DNA from: Desulfobacterales bacterium
GTDB taxonomy: Bacteria; Desulfobacterota; Desulfobacteria; Desulfobacterales; Desulfosalsimonadaceae
Assembly: GCA_007134875.1 (NCBI GenBank)
Contig: SLJY01000083.1
Coordinates: 1-40,973, forward strand
Reading direction: 5' to 3'
Length of the DNA stretch: 40,973 nt
This document shows positions 16,569 to 24,680 of this stretch, piece by piece. Within the stretch, counting starts at the first letter, position 1. Each line of letters begins with the position of its first letter. A program made the position numbers and the translations under genes. The notes beneath the pieces are model-generated. The model made no database searches and was not told the origin of the DNA. It saw nothing but the letters and a program-made list of their open reading frames with translations.

Positions 16569-17471
16569 TTGATCATTGCGATTGGAGAAATACTGTTCGA
16601 CATTTTTCCACGCTATCGCCGAATCGGCGGTGCCCCTTTCAACTTTGCATACCACGTGAAAAATCTCGGAATGGAGACCTGCATCATCACCCGCATCGGC
16701 GATGATGCAGACGGCGCGGAAATATTTTCGATTCTTGAAAACAGGGGGTTCGATACCCGCTGGGTGCAGGTAGACAAGGCCCATGAAACCGGTCGGGTGA
16801 TTATAACGCCCGATGACAGCGGCGGGCATGAATTTGAAATCCTTCCCGATGTCGCCTATGACCATATCGAATTGCCCGAAGATCCCAGCCAACTGCCGGA
16901 CAGTCCTGATCAGATGATCTATTTCGGCACCCTCGCACAGCGCACCGCGCCCGGCTTTAACACGATCCAGTCTTTTTTGAGCAAGATAGGGAGCCGGACG
17001 ATACGTTTCTGCGATATCAACCTGCGAGCCGGCAACTTCACCGACAAAGTCATTTTGAAAACCCTTGAAAAAACGGACGTTCTCAAGCTCAATACCGATG
17101 AGCTCGACTACCTGGCATCCCTGTTTCAGGTGTCCCGCAAAGGACCGAATATGGCCAGGTGGCTGATCGGGCAGTTCGGCCACGAGATGGTTTCGGTCAC
17201 CGCAGGCGCCGAGGGGAGTTATATCGTTTCCGACGGCAGCCAATTCGGAAGCGCTGTTGTCGAAACCGAAATCGTCGATACCGTCGGTGCGGGAGACGCC
17301 TATGCCGCCATTCTGGCAATCGGTTATATGAAGGGGCTTTCATGGGAAACCGTTGTCTCCGTGGCAAGCGGGTTTTCCGCGGCAATATGCACCATCAAAG
17401 GCGCAATCCCCGATGACCCCGGATTTTACGAACCGTTCCGGAAGGCGCTTTCAGGAGCAGGCGATGAGTGA
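16569..17471 (+). CDS. PfkB-family fructokinase
   Basis: A 300-residue sugar kinase. The start is TTG 16569, supported by GGAGG seven bases upstream and by MIIAIGEILFDIFP as the conserved first strand. The substrate-binding glycines GGAPFNFAYHV are at 20-30, and the PfkB signature DTVGAGDAY holds the catalytic base Asp243. The close GEILFDxFP...GGAPxNxAxH pattern fits fructokinases. It overlaps the sucrose-phosphate synthase gene by eight bases. It would phosphorylate fructose to fructose 6-phosphate, the acceptor for sucrose-phosphate synthase, or recycle fructose released from sucrose. Confidence 0.88.
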   Translation: MIIAIGEILFDIFPRYRRIGGAPFNFAYHVKNLGMETCIITRIGDDADGAEIFSILENRGFDTRWVQVDKAHETGRVIITPDDSGGHEFEILPDVAYDHIELPEDPSQLPDSPDQMIYFGTLAQRTAPGFNTIQSFLSKIGSRTIRFCDINLRAGNFTDKVILKTLEKTDVLKLNTDELDYLASLFQVSRKGPNMARWLIGQFGHEMVSVTAGAEGSYIVSDGSQFGSAVVETEIVDTVGAGDAYAAILAIGYMKGLSWETVVSVASGFSAAICTIKGAIPDDPGFYEPFRKALSGAGDE

Positions 17472-19662
17472 AAAGGGACTCTACATACAAATGTTTTCCA
17501 TACACGGCCTCGTGCGCTTGAACAACCCGGAACTCGGCCGGGACGCCGATACCGGCGGACAGGTGCTCTATGTGGTGGAACTCGCCAAGCACCTTGCGCA
17601 AAGAGATGACGTACGAAAAGTGGACCTGTTCACACGCCTTATCTCCGATCCCAAGGTATCCGAGGACTACGCCCGACCCGTGGAGAACTATGGCGATAGA
17701 TGCCGGATCGTCCGGATCCAGTGCGGGGGGAAAAAATACATCCGCAAAGAGCTTTTATGGCCGCACCTTGACGAATACATCGACAAAACCATCAAATTCA
17801 TTATCCGCGAGGACGACTACCCGGACGTAGTTCACGGCCACTATGCGGATGCGGGCTACGTCGCCATGAACCTGGCCAACATCTTCGGACTTCCCTTCGT
17901 TTTCACCGGGCACTCCCTGGGGATCAGCAAAAAGCAGAAGCTGCTGGCCGACAAAATGAAAGAGGCGGAAATTGAAAAAATCTACAAAATGAGCACCCGG
18001 ATCGCCGCCGAGGAGAACATCCTGAAATCCGCCGACCTGGTGGTTGCTTCCACCAACCAGGAACGGACCGACCAGTACGGCAGCTACATGAACGCCAAAT
18101 TTCCGGAATACCGGGTTATCCCGCCGGGCATCGACGTGGATCGCTTCTACCCGTTCTATCACGACCGGCTCCCGGAGGAGGAGCGCTCGGAGATGGAAAA
18201 ATACGCCCAGGCGAACCTTTTGAAGCAGCTCGACCGGTTTCTGGTATCGCCAGACAAACCAATCATTCTCGCCCTTTCGCGCCCGGACAAGAGAAAAAAC
18301 ATCACCGGGCTCATTCAGGCATACGGCGAGGACAAGGAGCTCCAGGCCCTGGCAAACCTGGCCATATTCGCTGGCATCCGAAAAGACATCGACGAAATGG
18401 AGGAAAACGAAAAGGATGTTTTAACCCGGATGCTCCTTGAAATGGACCGCTACGACCTGTACGGGAAGCTGGCCATTCCGAAAAAACACGACGTGGAATT
18501 TGAAGTACCTGCCCTCTACCGGATTACGGCTGAAAAGCACGGGGTTTTCGTGAACCCGGCCATGACCGAACCCTTCGGGCTCACCCTGCTGGAAGCCGCC
18601 GCTACAGGGCTTCCGCTTGTGGCCACCAACGACGGCGGCCCCCGGGATATCATCGGCTACTGCGAAAACGGCCTGCTGGTGGATGCCACCAACACGGAAG
18701 AAATCGCCGAGGCCATCCGGAAGCTGCTGACAGACCCCGATTACTGGGAAACCTGCTCCCGAAACGGCATCATGAACGTCCGGAAATATTATACATGGGA
18801 GAGCCACGCCGATACCTACACCAGTGAAATCCGGCCGCTGTCCGAAGAACTCAACATGGACAAGCGGGAGAGATCCCGGCCCTATACACCCATCGGCAAA
18901 CGACTGACCCGCCTGAAACGATTTCTGATTGCCGATATCGACGATGTCATGCTGTGCGAAAATGATCAGGAACTTAAAAATTTCTCCGCGTGGATCCGGG
19001 AAAATCGCGAGACGGTGGCTTTCGGCATAACAAGCGGTGCGGCCGTCGACGAGGTGTCCGGGTTTCTGGAAAAAAACGACGTGCCGCGACCGGATATCAT
19101 TATCTCATCGGCCGGAACGGAGATTTATTACGGAAAGGACCACCATTACGATAACGGCTGGGAAACCCACATCGCAAACCGCTGGGAGCCGGACAAGATC
19201 CGCCGACTGCTGCGGCGCTTCGATTTTCTTGAGCTTCGGGAGAAACAGGCCCAGCGAAAATTCAAGATCAGCTACCGGATGCCCCCTGAAAAAGACCGGG
19301 TTTCCAAAGTCCACGATTTGCTTTCCAAAAACCGATGCCGCTACACGCTGGTTTACTCCGACGAGGCATACCTGGACATCATTCCCTATAGGGCCTCCAG
19401 GGGAAAAGCCATACGGTACATTGGCTACAAATGGGAAACCCCTCTAGCGAATTTCCTGATATGTGCCAATATCGGTGAGATGCTGGCGGGTGACCCAATG
19501 GGTGTGGTGGTTGGAGCCGAGGCCGGCAAAAAAGATCGCACCGGCAAGGTAATCAAAAAAGGAAAACGGGTATATTTCGCCAAAAAACGGTGTGCTGGTG
19601 GTATCCTGGAGGGAATCGCCCGGTACCGGTTCGCGGAGAATGCAAAAAAACAGGCGGGCTAA
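17464..19662 (+). CDS. Bifunctional sucrose-phosphate synthase/sucrose-phosphatase-type protein
   Basis: A 732-residue protein from ATG 17464 (MSEKGLYIQMFSIHGLVRLN), with AGGAG upstream. Residues 1-475 form a GT-B glycosyltransferase: the sugar-donor loop DADTGGQ (27-33), VVHGHYADAG, and the EX7E motif NPAMTEPFGLTLLEAAA (Glu369, Glu377). Residues 485-732 form a HAD phosphatase domain with motif I DIDDV (491-495), ITSG, and a late GDPMGVVVGAEAG. Predicted activity: UDP-glucose (or ADP-glucose) plus fructose 6-phosphate to sucrose 6-phosphate, then sucrose. The motif I variant keeps both acidic residues. Sucrose probably serves as an osmolyte. Its TAA stop overlaps the target duplication of a repeat-A insertion. 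Confidence 0.88.
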   Translation: MSEKGLYIQMFSIHGLVRLNNPELGRDADTGGQVLYVVELAKHLAQRDDVRKVDLFTRLISDPKVSEDYARPVENYGDRCRIVRIQCGGKKYIRKELLWPHLDEYIDKTIKFIIREDDYPDVVHGHYADAGYVAMNLANIFGLPFVFTGHSLGISKKQKLLADKMKEAEIEKIYKMSTRIAAEENILKSADLVVASTNQERTDQYGSYMNAKFPEYRVIPPGIDVDRFYPFYHDRLPEEERSEMEKYAQANLLKQLDRFLVSPDKPIILALSRPDKRKNITGLIQAYGEDKELQALANLAIFAGIRKDIDEMEENEKDVLTRMLLEMDRYDLYGKLAIPKKHDVEFEVPALYRITAEKHGVFVNPAMTEPFGLTLLEAAATGLPLVATNDGGPRDIIGYCENGLLVDATNTEEIAEAIRKLLTDPDYWETCSRNGIMNVRKYYTWESHADTYTSEIRPLSEELNMDKRERSRPYTPIGKRLTRLKRFLIADIDDVMLCENDQELKNFSAWIRENRETVAFGITSGAAVDEVSGFLEKNDVPRPDIIISSAGTEIYYGKDHHYDNGWETHIANRWEPDKIRRLLRRFDFLELREKQAQRKFKISYRMPPEKDRVSKVHDLLSKNRCRYTLVYSDEAYLDIIPYRASRGKAIRYIGYKWETPLANFLICANIGEMLAGDPMGVVVGAEAGKKDRTGKVIKKGKRVYFAKKRCAGGILEGIARYRFAENAKKQAG

Positions 19663-19666
19663 CCTT

Positions 19667-19817
19667 GATGCACTCGTAAAAGGTCGCGATCTGACGGCTT
19701 TGTAAAAAGTTCAAGATCAAGTCTTGCGCGATTTCGAAGAATGCAGAGTACTTGGCGTATGTGAGATTCTACGACATCGCGCACAGGCGCAGATAGCGGA
19801 CGTTTTACTAAGTCGTC
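19667..19817. mobile_element. Miniature element A with perfect 6-bp target duplication
   Basis: A 151-bp element, GATGCACTCGTAAAAGGTCG ... ACTAAGTCGTC, flanked by AACCTT at 19661-19666 and 19818-19823. The left duplication shares its first bases with the sucrose synthase stop codon. The right end reads into the 3' end of the convergent flavoprotein-ArsC fusion and supplies its stop codon (CTA at 19808-19810). Confidence 0.88.
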
Positions 19818-20782
19818 AACCTTTCCGACAGACGGACAACCCGGTCCCGGATCTCATCCCTTACGTTTCTCATGAATTCGAAATCTTTTCCGGCCGGATC
19901 CGGCAAGTCCCAATCTTCGTATGTAACACCCGGGATGAAGGGACATTGATCGCCGCATCCCATGGTGATAATGACATCGGGGGTGGTTTCCTTTAAAACC
20001 GACTCGATGGTACGAGGCGTACGGTGCGCCATGTCGATACCGATCTCGGCCATCACGGCCGCCATGTCCGGGTTGATTGTATCGGCTGGCTGGCTTCCGG
20101 CATTCAGCGCGTCAATCCGGTCACCGGCAAGCATGGCGGCAAAGGCGGATGACATCTGGCTTCTGCAGGCATTTTCCCGGCAGGCGAACAGGATCTTCTT
20201 TCGGTTGAAATCGGGCGCGATCCGGTCGAGCAGACCGCCTACTTCTTCTTTAACCCCGGAATGCTTTTCCATCTCTCCGATCTCTTCTATACGACGATAC
20301 CCCACCATGTCGACATAGCCGGCGCCGATGGCGTCAAAAAAATACTTTGCGGTCAACACCATGCCGTCGAAAAGGTTTTTCCCTTTTGTCGCCCCCACCG
20401 ACAGCATGAAGCCCTTTCGCCGGGTGCGCGCTGGATCATCGAGGCCTACCCGGTATTTCCGGGACCATAGCGCCTGGGTTCTGTCCACAAGCGCCTTCAT
20501 GACCGCCGGAACATTGTAAAAATACACGGGGGACGCCAGCACAACCACATCCGCCCTGCGCAGCAGGGCGTACATGGAAGCGGCCATGTCATCGTCGCGG
20601 ATGACGCAAAACCCCTTTTTCTCGCAATGGCCGCATCCGATGCAGGGCGCTATGTTCATTCGGGCGACATGAAGCTTTTCCGTGTACGCCCCCCTGTTTG
20701 CCGCCTCATCGAGAAAGGTGTCGAGCAGGTAGTTGGTATTCCCCTTCAGTCGGGGACTTCCCTGCAGGCCAATCACGAACAT
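19808..20782 (-). CDS. Fusion of iron-sulfur flavoprotein and ArsC-type (LMW phosphatase-fold) domain
   Basis: A 324-residue protein with two domains. Residues 1-190: an NAD(P)H-dependent FMN-reductase/flavodoxin fold (GLQGSPRLKGNTNYLLDTFL) with a cluster motif Cys47-x2-Cys50-x2-Cys53-x5-Cys59, as in iron-sulfur flavoproteins. Residues 195-324: an arsenate-reductase/low-molecular-weight phosphatase fold with the C-x5-R loop Cys201-RENA-Cys206-Arg207, the distal MGCGDQC (Cys276, Cys280) and acid loop DWDLPDP. Such ArsC proteins reduce arsenate using a cysteine relay. The fused flavin domain could be the electron donor, but that is inference. ATG 20782 has AAAGGAT upstream. The last residues and stop lie in a repeat-A insertion. 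Confidence 0.85.
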   Translation of the reverse strand: MFVIGLQGSPRLKGNTNYLLDTFLDEAANRGAYTEKLHVARMNIAPCIGCGHCEKKGFCVIRDDDMAASMYALLRRADVVVLASPVYFYNVPAVMKALVDRTQALWSRKYRVGLDDPARTRRKGFMLSVGATKGKNLFDGMVLTAKYFFDAIGAGYVDMVGYRRIEEIGEMEKHSGVKEEVGGLLDRIAPDFNRKKILFACRENACRSQMSSAFAAMLAGDRIDALNAGSQPADTINPDMAAVMAEIGIDMAHRTPRTIESVLKETTPDVIITMGCGDQCPFIPGVTYEDWDLPDPAGKDFEFMRNVRDEIRDRVVRLSERLTT

Positions 20783-20819
20783 GGGTGTATCCTTTCAAAT
20801 TGTCGTATCAGATAATGTA

Positions 20820-20992
20820 GACGACATTGTAAAAAGTCCACTATCTGCGTTACGCGCAATTTCTCAGAATTTGCGGCTTACGCCTTGTAAACATGCATGT
20901 ACGCCAGGTACGCTGCATTCTTCGAAATTGCGCAAGACTTGATCTTGAACTTTTTACAAAGCCGTCAGATCGCGACTTTTTACGAGTGCATC
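20820..20992. mobile_element. Miniature element A, full-length copy
   Basis: A 173-bp copy nearly identical along its length to the one at 16237-16409 and in the same orientation (GACGACATTGTAAAAAGTCC ... TACGAGTGCATC). Flanking bases AATGTA and AGTTTT do not match, so the target duplication is lost or was never formed. It separates the promoter side of the flavoprotein fusion from the HEAT-like gene. Confidence 0.85.
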
Positions 20993-21020
20993 AGTTTTGG
21001 GGCTTTCGCAAAAAAGCACT

Positions 21021-21683
21021 TCAGGGTGTTTGGAGCAACCCGCCGTTCCGGCTGATTTCTCCCACGGTCGTTTCCATAAAATTCCCGTGTTCGTATATCG
21101 CCACAACGGCTTTATCGAAGCGAAGCATACCGGTTTGCTCTTGTGTATCCGGGCCTCCCGCATATCCGAATACCAGCAGGGCATACGCCCGGTGATAAGG
21201 ATCTTCCGAGGCGAGAAACGGCGCGATATCGGGCAAAATCATCCGGACCGGCTCCGGCCGGCTCATGGCCATGCGGCCGACCCCCCACAGCAGCCCGCGC
21301 TGAAGCACCGGGTGCTCCAGGTAATTGCACTCGGGCTGGACGTAGGAAAGAAGAATACGATGGTATTCCGCAAACAACAGAGCGCTTAAGCGCAGGGTTT
21401 CCCCCATGGCCTCGGGCACGCCCCACCCGATACCCCCTGACTCGTCGTTGAGCATCCACATGAAACGGCGCATGATGACCCGCGCGGATTCCGGATCGCT
21501 TTCGGCATGACCGGCAACCAGGTACCCGGCCGCCTCAATCGCCCGCCAACGCATCAGGGCTTCCCGGTGGCAGAAAAACGATATCAGGTAATTGATCACC
21601 CGCCGGGCAGGATAAGCGGCAATGGCGGTCTTCGCCTTTTGGAAGTCGCCTTCTGCCAGTTTTTCTGTAATTTCGGCTTTCAT
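21021..21683 (-). CDS. HEAT-like helical protein, DVU0298-type
   Basis: A 220-residue, mostly helical cytoplasmic protein. Segments such as ALMRWRAIEAAGYLVAG, WMLNDESGGIGWGVPEAMGE and VLQRGLLWGVGRMAM repeat a helix pair pattern like HEAT or PBS-lyase repeats. I recall this pattern, including NDESGGIGW, from the DVU0298 family of sulfate reducers. Function is unknown. It begins 48 bp downstream of the ferredoxin gene on the same strand and so closes the oxygen-defence gene run. The ribosome site is weak. Confidence 0.7.
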   Translation of the reverse strand: MKAEITEKLAEGDFQKAKTAIAAYPARRVINYLISFFCHREALMRWRAIEAAGYLVAGHAESDPESARVIMRRFMWMLNDESGGIGWGVPEAMGETLRLSALLFAEYHRILLSYVQPECNYLEHPVLQRGLLWGVGRMAMSRPEPVRMILPDIAPFLASEDPYHRAYALLVFGYAGGPDTQEQTGMLRFDKAVVAIYEHGNFMETTVGEISRNGGLLQTP

Positions 21684-21730
21684 TGACTTTGCCGGAAGAT
21701 CAGCCGGCCTTTAAAAAACCGGCTGGAAGT

Positions 21731-21958
21731 TCATTCATTTTCCCAGAAAATGCAATCCTTCGGGCAGTTTTTAACCGCTTCATCCACGCACGGCCCGGGA
21801 TAGTCATCCAGGTCCGCGACTTCGACGTATCCGGCCGTATTTTCTACAAACACGGCCGGACACACTTCCACGCAGACCCCGCAAACAATGCACTCAGCCA
21901 ACTCGACCACGGGGTATCTGCGGGGAGGCAGCCCGGTCCGGCTGCTACATGGCGCCAT
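21731..21958 (-). CDS. Small [4Fe-4S] ferredoxin
   Basis: A 75-residue electron carrier. The frame is open to 22135, but that extension is a shadow of fprA. ATG 21958, overlapping the fprA stop by 14 bp with AAGG eight bases upstream, is the best start. The core is VVELAECIVCGVCVEVCPAVF with the Cx2Cx2Cx3CP cluster motif, then the distal CPKDCI segment, typical of monocluster ferredoxins. Coupling to fprA suggests it can feed or take electrons in the same pathway. A shorter GTG start just before VELAEC is possible. Confidence 0.85.
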   Translation of the reverse strand: MAPCSSRTGLPPRRYPVVELAECIVCGVCVEVCPAVFVENTAGYVEVADLDDYPGPCVDEAVKNCPKDCIFWENE

Positions 21959-23135
21959 TGACCGCCTTGCCGATTGTCTGCCCGAAAGCGTAGGCCTCCT
22001 GGCGGCCGGAAGCATCGGGCACATACTGGATGCGAAGTCCGGGATCGATAATTTCCATTCCCATGTTCTCGAGATGCCCCCGGATTTCCGCAACCGCCTC
22101 CCCGCTCCAGCCGTAGGACCCGAAGGCCGCGGCAAGCTTGTTTTTAGGCTTGAGCCCCTTCATGTAGGTCAGAACATCGGCGACCGTTGGAAATATGGTG
22201 TTGTTGAGGGTGGGGGATCCGAAGACGATCGCTTTGGCATTCAAGGCTTCGGTCATGATATCGCTCCGATCGGAGCGACGGATGTGAATGGGGCGAGCCT
22301 CCACTCCCTGTGATGCAATCCCCTCGGCAATGGCCTCGGCCATCAACTCCGTGGAGTGCCACATGGTGTCGTATACGACGATCGCCTTTTTTTTGGCCTC
22401 CTGCTTGCTCCACTCCACGTAGGAATTAATGATACGGGCTGGATCCTTGCGCCAGATGATTCCGTGGTCCGGGCATATGGTCTTGATTTCCAGGCCCATC
22501 TCCGTGACTTTTTCGACCAGCTTCAGAATAAGCGGTGCATAAAGCAAAAGGATATTGGCGAAATACTTCTTTGCATGGTACATGATCTCGTCGCCGACCT
22601 GGTCGTCGAACATTTCAAAGCCGGCGTAATGCTGGCCGAACGCATCGCTTGAAAACAAGATCTTGTCCGTCTTGTCGTAGGTGAACATGGAATCGGGCCA
22701 GTGGAGCATCCGGGTCTCCAGGAAGGCAAGCGTCCGCTTCCCGATATTGAGCTCCTCGCCGTTTGCGACCTCCCTCAGGTTAAGGTTCGCGGGAAAATGC
22801 CGCGAGAGATTCTGCATCCCCATTTTGGAGCAGTAAACTGGTTTATCCTCGCCGATATAATGCATAACCCGCGGCAATCCGCCGCTATGATCCATTTCTG
22901 TATGGTTGCTGATAACGATGTCGATGCGTTTGGGGTCGATAACGCTTGCGATGTTTTCAAGCATCCGGTCGGTGAACCCCGCTTTGACCGTGTCGATCAG
23001 GACGACTTTTTCATCGACGATCAGATAAGCATTGTAGCTGCTTCCCTTTCCCGTGGAGTATCCGTGAAAATCACGGATACTCCAGTCGATCACCCCGACA
23101 CTGTAGATATCTTTTGCAATCTCGACAGCTTTCAT
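21945..23135 (-). CDS. FprA-family A-type flavoprotein (rubredoxin:oxygen oxidoreductase)
   Basis: A 396-residue protein from ATG 23135 (MKAVEIAKDIYSVG). Residues 1-245 form a metallo-beta-lactamase-like diiron domain with the ligand motif His78-x-Glu80-x-Asp82-His83 (HTEMDH). Residues 255-396 form a flavodoxin domain beginning KAIVVYDTMWHSTE. Members reduce O2 to water, or NO to N2O, taking electrons from rubredoxin through FMN to the diiron site. The rubredoxin gene lies immediately upstream on the same strand, and a ferredoxin overlaps its 3' end, which fits the ROO system of sulfate reducers. The choice between O2 and NO as substrate cannot be made from sequence. Confidence 0.93.
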   Translation of the reverse strand: MKAVEIAKDIYSVGVIDWSIRDFHGYSTGKGSSYNAYLIVDEKVVLIDTVKAGFTDRMLENIASVIDPKRIDIVISNHTEMDHSGGLPRVMHYIGEDKPVYCSKMGMQNLSRHFPANLNLREVANGEELNIGKRTLAFLETRMLHWPDSMFTYDKTDKILFSSDAFGQHYAGFEMFDDQVGDEIMYHAKKYFANILLLYAPLILKLVEKVTEMGLEIKTICPDHGIIWRKDPARIINSYVEWSKQEAKKKAIVVYDTMWHSTELMAEAIAEGIASQGVEARPIHIRRSDRSDIMTEALNAKAIVFGSPTLNNTIFPTVADVLTYMKGLKPKNKLAAAFGSYGWSGEAVAEIRGHLENMGMEIIDPGLRIQYVPDASGRQEAYAFGQTIGKAVNGAM

Positions 23136-23160
23136 TGTTAATACCAATCCCTTCCCTGAA

Positions 23161-23213
23161 AAACCGGCCAGGCCGGATGCCCCGTCCGGCGCAGCCGCCT
23201 GGAACCGGTTTAT
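23161..23213 (-). other. Compound stem-loop between rubredoxin and fprA genes
   Basis: Outer arms AAACCGG and CCGGTTT, then CCAGGC/GCCTGG, then an inner hairpin CGGA/TCCG form a nested structure of about 53 bases. There is no T-run, so it is more likely an mRNA processing or stability element setting the rubredoxin:fprA ratio than a full terminator. Function is inferred. Confidence 0.55.
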
Positions 23214-23225
23214 ATCGGATACCGT

Positions 23226-23387
23226 TTATGCCTGCTTTTCAAAATCGTCCTTTGAAGCGCCGCACACCGGACACTCCCAGTCATCCGGCAGATCTTTAAA
23301 AGGCGTTCCCGCCGCGACGCCGTTATCCGGATCGCCTTGTTCCGGATCATACACATAGCCGCATACGCTGCATACATACTTGTCCAT
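23226..23387 (-). CDS. rub: Rubredoxin
   Basis: A 53-residue redox protein: [20 protein letters not shown] at the N-terminus, then [20 protein letters not shown]. The two CxxCG knuckles (Cys6, Cys9 and the distal pair) bind one Fe. Length and sequence are canonical. The frame continues upstream to 23474, but that part is translated repeat B; ATG 23387 with GGAGGAAC upstream is the start. It is expected to hand electrons to the adjacent FprA and to rubrerythrin. Confidence 0.96.
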   Translation of the reverse strand: MDKYVCSVCGYVYDPEQGDPDNGVAAGTPFKDLPDDWECPVCGASKDDFEKQA

Positions 23388-23427
23388 ACGTTGTTCCTCC
23401 TTTGCCTGCTTTATTTGGAAAGTTGAT

Positions 23428-23517
23428 GCCTGAACGAAAATCGTCTTTTCCGCCAATTTCCGTGTCAGGTACATAGGATGTGCTGACGAAAAATCCTGGT
23501 TTTCGTCCGGGCACTAG
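23428..23517. repeat. Miniature element B, shortened copy
   Basis: About 90 bp with both ends: GCCTGAACGAAAATCGTCTT on the left and the inverted ATCCTGGTTTTCGTCCGGGC on the right. The central segment present in full copies is missing. It lies between the flavodoxin stop and the rubredoxin gene. Confidence 0.75.
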
Positions 23518-23538
23518 TTAGTGGTTATACGCCGGGTG

Positions 23539-23970
23539 TCAGATCTTTTTCGCTACTTCGCGCCCATAATCCTGCGCCATTTTGATGCCGCCGCCAAGCG
23601 AAGAGCTCTTCAGCATCAGCGGGGATCCGGCCATGTTCATCCTGAAAATATTCTGCATGGTACCATAAATGCGCTCCGGCGACTCACCGCTCCATCCGAA
23701 TGCTCCGAATGCCCCGCCCGCCTTGTTTTCAAGACCGGCTTTTTCGGCAAGAAAAAGCATCGATTTCATGGGTTGAAGCATATCGCCATGATAGGTGGGC
23801 GAGCCGAACACATACGCATCGTATCCGGCGAGATCCTTTTCAGAATGGATCTCCTTGACATCGACCACTGTTGCCTCCACGCCGGAAAACCGCATCCCTT
23901 CGGCGATCAACTCACCGATCTGCCGGGTTTCCCCGGCTCTCGTGGAAAACACGATAAGGGCTTTTGCCAT
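23539..23970 (-). CDS. Flavodoxin
   Basis: A 143-residue FMN-binding electron carrier. The phosphate-binding loop FSTRAGETRQIG (8-19) follows the first strand, and the isoalloxazine loops are FGSPTYHGDM (about 55-64) and FGAFGWSGESP (about 88-98). The sequence resembles the flavodoxin domain of FprA, so it may be a stand-alone partner or a diverged paralogue. It sits between the rubredoxin-like miniprotein and rubredoxin on the same strand. Confidence 0.9.
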   Translation of the reverse strand: MAKALIVFSTRAGETRQIGELIAEGMRFSGVEATVVDVKEIHSEKDLAGYDAYVFGSPTYHGDMLQPMKSMLFLAEKAGLENKAGGAFGAFGWSGESPERIYGTMQNIFRMNMAGSPLMLKSSSLGGGIKMAQDYGREVAKKI

Positions 23971-23998
23971 GGAACGCTCTCCTGTTTTCGGTTACGGC

Positions 23999-24166
23999 CT
24001 ATTTCTTTTCACGGCCGACGCGCTCATCGACACCCTTTTCCTCGCAATCCGGCGTGTAGCAGGAGTTGTCCACGAACTCGCATCGCGCCTTGCAGGACGG
24101 GCATTGCTCGGGCGGCGCCTGCGCTTCAAACGTATATCCGCAGTTTGTGCACTTCCAACTGGCCAT
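23999..24166 (-). CDS. Rubredoxin-like 55-residue Cys-rich protein
   Basis: A short gene, ATG 24166 to TAG 23999-24001, with a strong GGGAGG site. Residues 1-30 (MASWKCTNCGYTFEAQAPPE, then CPSCKARCEF) carry a rubredoxin/rubrerythrin-type CxxC...CxxC iron or zinc site. A second Cys group, CYTPDC, follows at 36-41, then a charged tail. The first part resembles the C-terminal rubredoxin domain of rubrerythrin. It probably carries electrons in the oxygen-defence block or is a zinc protein. It lies between desulfoferrodoxin and flavodoxin. Length-limited gene finding misses it. Confidence 0.8.
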   Translation of the reverse strand: MASWKCTNCGYTFEAQAPPEQCPSCKARCEFVDNSCYTPDCEEKGVDERVGREKK

Positions 24167-24223
24167 GCCTGCCTCCCTTGTTGATTTCGTGAATGAACGA
24201 AAACCATCTTTTGCGTTCGGCTG

Positions 24224-24601
24224 CTATTTCTTTACCCAGTGCCCGTGAATATTGCAGTATTCGCGGGCCGTGATGTCGGCTGCACCAATACCGAAAAATG
24301 CCTCTGGAGCGTCCCCGGGCTTCAGGAACTTCGTGTAGCAGCGACCGTCGGCGACGACTTCGACCCACTGGATGTAATGTTTTTCCTCCATGGGATGGGC
24401 CACTTCGCCCACCTTGACGAGTACGCCGCCCTCGGCCTTCTCGATGACCGGGACGTGTTTTTCCTTGGCCGCGTCCACGGTGTTTTCAACCTGGAGATTC
24501 ATGGGCTGCCCGCAGCAGACCAACTCGCCCATGCCTCCTTGAAAAACCTCGACGATATTGCCGCATACATCGCATTTGTAAATCTCGAGCTGTATTGCCA
24601 T
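24224..24601 (-). CDS. dfx: Desulfoferrodoxin (superoxide reductase, class I)
   Basis: A 125-residue two-iron superoxide reductase. The N-terminal desulforedoxin-like Fe(Cys)4 site uses Cys10, Cys13, Cys29 and Cys30 (CDVC...VCCG). The C-terminal catalytic Fe(His)4Cys site is recognisable from [22 protein letters not shown] and the final EYCNIHGHW. The enzyme reduces superoxide to hydrogen peroxide without making O2, using rubredoxin as donor; the peroxide can then be removed by rubrerythrin encoded upstream. Ribosome site and length are standard. It is followed by the rubredoxin-like miniprotein gene 57 bp downstream. Confidence 0.97.
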   Translation of the reverse strand: MAIQLEIYKCDVCGNIVEVFQGGMGELVCCGQPMNLQVENTVDAAKEKHVPVIEKAEGGVLVKVGEVAHPMEEKHYIQWVEVVADGRCYTKFLKPGDAPEAFFGIGAADITAREYCNIHGHWVKK

Positions 24602-24680
24602 GGCGCTTTCCTTTCATTTGATATTTAACAGTCTACAGTTGCCGGGCGGCCCGTAAACGGCCGATCCCGAACCTGAATGA

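Noticed and set aside
20893-21195. Plus-strand frame containing DLELFTKPSDRDFLRVHQ
   Set aside because: This peptide recurs at 29083-29300 and, on the minus strand, at 35065-35349. It is simply one reading frame of element A, not a protein family.
21731-22135. 134-residue version of the ferredoxin
   Set aside because: The first 59 residues are a shadow of the FprA C-terminus; ATG 21958 with its own ribosome site gives a normal ferredoxin length.
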